A stretch of DNA of 32,957 nt from Candidatus Pelagibacter sp. GTDB taxonomy: Bacteria; Pseudomonadota; Alphaproteobacteria; Pelagibacterales; Pelagibacteraceae. The notes below the pieces were generated by a model, which was not told where the DNA came from, ran no database searches, and worked only from the letters and a program-made list of their open reading frames with translations. The stretch's first letter is position 1, and every line of letters begins with the position of its first letter. Positions 28,388 to 32,957 of the stretch are shown here, in pieces. The stretch spans positions 1 through 32,957 of the forward strand of contig NZFE01000002.1 in NCBI GenBank assembly GCA_002689245.1, in the 5' to 3' direction. Both the position numbers and the translations under genes were made by a program.

Positions 28388-28783
28388 AAAAAAAAAAATA
28401 ATAATAGTTTAACTAAAAATTTCATTCAAGGGCTTAGACCTTTATCGAGCACTTTGCCTCAACAAATAAAAAAAGTTTTAAAGAAAAATGGATTTAATTT
28501 ATCCTCAATTGTTGATAATTGGACAAAAATTATAGGTAATGAGATTTCAAACAATTGTTATCCTATTAATATAAAGGCACCAGGCAATTCTAAAGATGTA
28601 ACCTTAATACTTAATGTCATACATGGAAAAGAAATTGACGTTGAGTATAATAAAAAAAATATTGTCGATAAAATTAATTCATATTTTGGATATATTTTTA
28701 TCAAGAACATACAAATTAAAACAATTAATACAAAATTAATGAGTTCAAAAAAAACTGTATCTATAAAAAAAAAAAAAAAATAA
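28382..28783 (+). CDS. DUF721 / DciA-like protein
   Basis: RPLSSTLPQQIKKVLKKNGFNLSSIVDNWTKIIGNEISNNCYPINI resembles DUF721; sits in a mutY-DUF721-dsbA-smc neighbourhood familiar from Alphaproteobacteria. Confidence 0.75.
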   Translation: MHKKKNNNSLTKNFIQGLRPLSSTLPQQIKKVLKKNGFNLSSIVDNWTKIIGNEISNNCYPINIKAPGNSKDVTLILNVIHGKEIDVEYNKKNIVDKINSYFGYIFIKNIQIKTINTKLMSSKKTVSIKKKKK

Positions 28784-28848
28784 CTTAGATAACGGGTTGA
28801 AAAAAATCAAAGATATTCATTTAAAAGATAAGTTAGAAAAATTAATTA

Positions 28849-29451
28849 ATGCATACAATGAAAAAAATTAAATTTATTATTATTACGATACTATTTTGTT
28901 CCCAGTTTATTTTATCTACTAGTGTTTTAGGTGATATTTTGAAAATTGGAGAAGAGAACGCAAAAATAACTGTCAAAGTTTTTTCATCTTTAACCTGTCC
29001 GCATTGTGCCTCATTTCATAAAAAAATTTACGGAAAACTAAAAAAAAATTATATTGATAAAAATGTAGTAAAATTAGAACACCATGCTTTTCCTTTAGAT
29101 TTGGCAGCTCTTAACGCGGAAAAAATAGTAAGATGCGCCACGAACCCAGAAGCAAAATTTGAACTTTTGACTAAAATTTACGATAAACAAAAAGAGTGGG
29201 CAGTGGGTTCAGATATTAAAAAAATTAACGAATCTTTAATCAAAATTGGAACTGATTCTAAAATTAACGACATTGACTTAAGAGCTTGTTTAAATAACGA
29301 TAAAACTCAAGAAATTATTTTAAATGAGAGAATTGAAGCGCAAAAGGAATATAATATAACTTCTACACCAACCATTTACATAAATGACAAAAAATATGAG
29401 GATAAGCACGAATTCAAATCTTTCAAAAGAGAGATAGATAAATTATTATAA
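28849..29451 (+). CDS. DsbA-like thioredoxin-fold protein, exported
   Basis: N-terminal signal sequence, active site SSLTCPHCASFH, cis-Pro region ITSTPTIYINDKKYE. Start may be 28849 or 28858. Confidence 0.9.
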   Translation: MHTMKKIKFIIITILFCSQFILSTSVLGDILKIGEENAKITVKVFSSLTCPHCASFHKKIYGKLKKNYIDKNVVKLEHHAFPLDLAALNAEKIVRCATNPEAKFELLTKIYDKQKEWAVGSDIKKINESLIKIGTDSKINDIDLRACLNNDKTQEIILNERIEAQKEYNITSTPTIYINDKKYEDKHEFKSFKREIDKLL

Positions 29452-29455
29452 CTTC

Positions 29456-31891
29456 ATGAAGTTTAAAAAATTGGAACTGACTGGCTTCAAGTCATTTTTT
29501 GATAAAACGACCTTTTTTATTGAAGATGGATTGACCGGAATTGTTGGTCCAAATGGATGCGGAAAGTCAAATATTGTTGAGTCATTAAGGTGGTGTATGG
29601 GTGAAACATCTGCCAAGAGCATGAGAGGTGCTGGTATGGAAGATATAATATTTGCTGGAACATCAAATAGACCGGAAAAAAATTTTTCTGAAGTATCTTT
29701 ATTAATTGATAACAAAGATAAGGACGGTCCAGAGCAATATCATAAATTAGACGAAATTTTAATAAGAAGAAAGATTGAAAGAAATAAAGGGTCTAAATAT
29801 TATTTAAACGAAAAGGAGGTAAGGGCAAGAGACGCTCAAACTTTTTTTGCTGATTTATCTACCGGCGCTCACTCTCCGTCTTTAATTAGTCAGGGAAAAA
29901 TAGGACAACTAGTTATTGCAAAACCTGTAGAAAGAAGATCAATTTTAGAAGAGGCTGCTGGTATAGCTGGTATACATGTTAGAAGGCATGAGGCTGAGGC
30001 AAGACTTAACGCTGCAGAAAATAATCTCAAAAGAGCAGATGAGCTTAAAAAACAACAGCAGAAACAATTAGATAACTTAAAAAAACAAGCTGAAGAAGCT
30101 ACAAAATATAAAGAAATTTCAAAAGAAATTAGAAGAGCAGAAGCAGGATTATACTACCTTAAATTAATTGATATTGAAAAAAATAAAAAAGAAATTCTTG
30201 AAAACGTTAGCGAACAAGATGATGAAATAAGTGCAATCAAAATAGACTTGAACCACAATACAGAGTTATTAAATGAGGAAAACGCAAAATTGACGCCTCT
30301 GAGAGATAGAAAGTTAGAAAGCTTAGCTAAACTACAAAAAATAAATTTAGATATGACTAATTTAGAGGAAAAGGAAAAAAGGATTAAAAAATTATCTGCA
30401 AAACTTGAAAGTTCATTATTAACGATTGAGTCTGATTTAGAAAGGGAGAAAAGTATCTCATTAGACGCGTCTCTTAATGAGAAAAGGATCTTAGAAGAAA
30501 AAGATGAATTATTAAAAACAGAAAAAACATTTGGTACCACTGAAGTGGAAATAAATGAAAATTTGGAGCTTTCAAAAAGAAATTTAGATGGTTTAAAAAA
30601 GGAGCTCGAAAATTTGATTCTTGAAATTGGTAAACTAATAGATAAAGATAAGAAAATACCAAAGGATTTATTTAATAATCTTAAAAATCTAGTTGATAAA
30701 ATAACATTAGCACACGAAAATTACGCAACTAATTTTAGTAAAAATGAAACTGTAAAAAGCGACTCAATTAAAAGAAAAGAAAGAATTAAAAATATTGATA
30801 TTGAGTTAGAAAATTGGAAAAGTTTAAAAGTAAATTCTGAAAAAATGATCAATGATTTACAAGAAAGAAAAAAGAAAATTAATAATGAGATGAGAGAGAA
30901 TCAAAAAAATCCCGAAATTATTGCTACTACAAAAGGTCAAAATATACAAAATTTAGAAAACACCAAAAAAAGAAGTGAGGAACTTACAGAAGAACTAAAT
31001 TCTGCTGAAGAAAGATTCAATAAAATAAATAACAATATTAGAGATGTACAAGAAAAACTTACAATACTTAGAGAAAATAAAGCTAGAAACGAGGCTACTT
31101 TGGAGGGAATTGCAACACGAAAAAAGGATTTATTTTATTCAATAAACGCAGAACTTAATATAACTGATGAAACTAAATTATTATCTCTTTCAGAATTTAA
31201 CATAGAAGAATTACCGTCAATAGATAATCAAATCTCCTCTGTAGAAAAGATTAAAAAAGAAAGAGAGTCAATGGGTACTGTAAATTTAAGAGCTGACATA
31301 GAAACCAAAAAATTTGAAGACGAAATTAAAAAGATGGAAGATGATAGAGCTGATCTTTTTTCAGCAATTGTAAAGCTTAAATCTAGTATTGAAGAATTAA
31401 ATCAAAAAGGCAGGGAGAGGCTTTTAGATGCTTTTGAAAAAGTTAACAGAAAGTTTAATGAAGTTTATACAAAACTTTTTAGTGGAGGCAGTGCTAAATT
31501 AGAATTAGTCGACTCTGATGATCCTTTAGAAGCTGGATTAGAAATGTTTGTTTCACCACCGGGCAAAAGATTACAATCTATAACCTTACTATCTGGAGGT
31601 GAGCAAGCACTAACAGCCTTATCTTTAATCTTTGCAGTATTCTTAGTCAATCCTTCGCCTATATGCGTTTTAGATGAGGTTGATGCTCCTTTAGATGATG
31701 CTAATGTCACAAGGTTCTGCTCTTTATTAGATGAGTTAACAAGCATAACTAAAACTAGATTCATTATAATTACTCACCATGCTTTAACAATGTCAAGAAT
31801 GCACAGGTTATATGGAATTACTATGCCGGAAAAAGGTATTAGCCAATTAGTTGCTGTTGACTTAGAAAAAGCAGAAGAATTAGTAGCTTAA
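29456..31891 (+). CDS. smc: Chromosome segregation protein SMC, short form (811 aa)
   Basis: Walker A GPNGCGKSNIVESLRWCMGE, ISQGKIGQLV, RRSILEEAAGIAG, C-terminal signature LLSGGEQALTALSLIFAVFL and Walker B ICVLDEVDAPLDDANV. Confidence 0.92.
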   Translation: MKFKKLELTGFKSFFDKTTFFIEDGLTGIVGPNGCGKSNIVESLRWCMGETSAKSMRGAGMEDIIFAGTSNRPEKNFSEVSLLIDNKDKDGPEQYHKLDEILIRRKIERNKGSKYYLNEKEVRARDAQTFFADLSTGAHSPSLISQGKIGQLVIAKPVERRSILEEAAGIAGIHVRRHEAEARLNAAENNLKRADELKKQQQKQLDNLKKQAEEATKYKEISKEIRRAEAGLYYLKLIDIEKNKKEILENVSEQDDEISAIKIDLNHNTELLNEENAKLTPLRDRKLESLAKLQKINLDMTNLEEKEKRIKKLSAKLESSLLTIESDLEREKSISLDASLNEKRILEEKDELLKTEKTFGTTEVEINENLELSKRNLDGLKKELENLILEIGKLIDKDKKIPKDLFNNLKNLVDKITLAHENYATNFSKNETVKSDSIKRKERIKNIDIELENWKSLKVNSEKMINDLQERKKKINNEMRENQKNPEIIATTKGQNIQNLENTKKRSEELTEELNSAEERFNKINNNIRDVQEKLTILRENKARNEATLEGIATRKKDLFYSINAELNITDETKLLSLSEFNIEELPSIDNQISSVEKIKKERESMGTVNLRADIETKKFEDEIKKMEDDRADLFSAIVKLKSSIEELNQKGRERLLDAFEKVNRKFNEVYTKLFSGGSAKLELVDSDDPLEAGLEMFVSPPGKRLQSITLLSGGEQALTALSLIFAVFLVNPSPICVLDEVDAPLDDANVTRFCSLLDELTSITKTRFIIITHHALTMSRMHRLYGITMPEKGISQLVAVDLEKAEELVA

Positions 31892-31895
31892 TTAA

Positions 31896-32177
31896 ATGGA
31901 TGACAAAGATTTTAAAACTCGCCTAAGGATTGCAAAAAAGGAATTTCTAAAGAGTAACCCCGACGAAAAGGAAAAAAGAGGAATTTTCATGGGTTCTGCC
32001 TTTCGATTGGGAACCGAATTAGTGGCTTCAGTAGTGGTTGGGACAATTATTGGGTTTATTTTAGATAATTGGTTTGGTACTAAACCTTGGTTTATTATTA
32101 TCTTCTTTTTTATAGGTGTAATAGCAGGAATAATGAACGTTATAAGAGTTGCAAACAACATGCAAAAAAAAGATTAA
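31896..32177 (+). CDS. atpI: AtpI-like ATP synthase assembly protein
   Basis: Two TM helices with GSAFRLGTELVASVVVGTIIGFILDNWFGTKPWFIIIFFFIGVIAG; directly upstream of atpB. Confidence 0.85.
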   Translation: MDDKDFKTRLRIAKKEFLKSNPDEKEKRGIFMGSAFRLGTELVASVVVGTIIGFILDNWFGTKPWFIIIFFFIGVIAGIMNVIRVANNMQKKD

Positions 32178-32192
32178 AAGGAACATTAATTT

Positions 32193-32927
32193 ATGGCAGC
32201 TAATCCGATGCATCAATTTCAAGTTTATCGACTTGGGCCCGAGATAAAATTGGGAAATTTTGACTTGTCATTTACAAACGCAAGTTTATTCATGCTCATT
32301 AGTGCTTTATCAATTTGTTTATTTCTTTATTTCGGATCAAATCAAAAAAACATAATACCGGGTAGATTGCAGCTTATAGCTGAATTGTTTTATAACTTTA
32401 TTGCAAAAATGATAAGCGATACAGCTGGATCGAAAGCTAAGCCTTATTTCCCATTTATATTTACCTTGTTTATGTTTGTGCTACTTTGCAATATGATCGG
32501 AATGTTACCCTATTCTTTCACAGTAACCAGTCATATTATAGTAACTTTAGTGATGGCAATGTTTATATTTTTTGCGGTAACTATCATAGGGTTTTTAAAA
32601 CATGGTTTAAAATATTTGTCGATATTTGTTCCAAAAGGCGTGCCGGTTGTATTGTTGCCTTTGATAACAATTATAGAAATCATTTCTTATTTAAGTAGGC
32701 CAGTAAGTCTCTCCGTCAGATTATTTGCAAATATGATGGCTGGGCATACAATGTTAAAAGTTTTTGGCAGTTTTGTTATAAGTTTAGGTTTATTAGGTGG
32801 GTGGTTACCACTTAGTTTTTCGGTTGCATTAACTGGCTTGGAAATATTAGTAGCTTTTTTACAAGCTTATGTTTTTGCAATTTTAACCTGCATCTATTTA
32901 AATGATGCACTTAATCTTCACCATTAA
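32193..32927 (+). CDS. atpB: F0F1 ATP synthase subunit a
   Basis: SKAKPYFPFIFTLFMFVLLCNMIGMLPYSFTVTSHI, SRPVSLSVRLFANMMAGHTMLKV. Confidence 0.97.
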   Translation: MAANPMHQFQVYRLGPEIKLGNFDLSFTNASLFMLISALSICLFLYFGSNQKNIIPGRLQLIAELFYNFIAKMISDTAGSKAKPYFPFIFTLFMFVLLCNMIGMLPYSFTVTSHIIVTLVMAMFIFFAVTIIGFLKHGLKYLSIFVPKGVPVVLLPLITIIEIISYLSRPVSLSVRLFANMMAGHTMLKVFGSFVISLGLLGGWLPLSFSVALTGLEILVAFLQAYVFAILTCIYLNDALNLHH

Positions 32928-32931
32928 AAAA

Positions 32932-32938
32932 AAGGAGG
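32932..32938 (+). promoter_or_regulatory. Strong Shine-Dalgarno for atpE
   Basis: AAGGAGG at 32932-32938, 4 nt before ATG 32943; much stronger than most starts in this window. Confidence 0.7.
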
Positions 32939-32942
32939 AAAA

Positions 32943-32957
32943 ATGGAGTTAGAAGCA
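32943..32957 (+). CDS. atpE: F0F1 ATP synthase subunit c, N-terminal fragment (gene runs off the window)
   Basis: ATGGAGTTAGAAGCA = MELEA, directly after atpB with a strong ribosome-binding site. Confidence 0.75.

Noticed and set aside
30154-30540. Minus-strand ORFs opposite smc (128 aa and others)
   Set aside because: Ser/Leu/Phe-rich products typical of antisense translation of Lys/Glu-rich coiled coil; no recognisable motif.
32486-32698. Plus-strand 70-aa ORF within atpB
   Set aside because: Out of frame inside a strongly supported atpB; no motif.
1-32957. CRISPR arrays, transposons, prophage, toxin-antitoxin or defence islands
   Set aside because: No spaced direct repeats, transposase/integrase motifs, terminal repeats or defence domains seen; content is core housekeeping.

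Overview
The window is AT-rich, gene-dense and core-genome-like. Gene content and order, very short spacers and Lys/Asn/Ile-rich proteins suggest a SAR11/Pelagibacterales-type alphaproteobacterium; this is inferred from protein character and synteny, with no database search run. I support about 33 protein-coding genes: a 5' partial aspC-like gene, uvrB, a folM-like SDR, folB, uvrC, pgsA, ilvE, a MarR/OmpR/EnvZ regulatory cluster, ubiK-like, lgt, midA-like, pgeF, prs, rplY, pth, ychF, petABC (bc1 complex), trmL, hemF, greA, cca, ispE, a TPR protein, a family-4-like UDG, rnhB, ccrM-like, an FAD monooxygenase, mutY, DUF721, a DsbA-like protein, a short smc, atpI, atpB and the first codons of atpE. 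There is one tRNA-Gln(TTG). I see no rRNA, CRISPR, transposon, prophage or defence island, and no wholly novel multi-gene system. Items most worth a second look: an 811-aa SMC with intact ATPase head motifs but no room for a canonical hinge; an inverted repeat with two GANTC sites directly upstream of the GANTC-methyltransferase gene; a CCA-encoding tRNA-Gln ending 5 nt upstream of cca; mutY and DUF721 starting head-to-head inside one ATGCAT palindrome; all five convergent gene pairs overlapping at their stops; and several palindromic or phased motifs at gene starts (petA, prs, smc).
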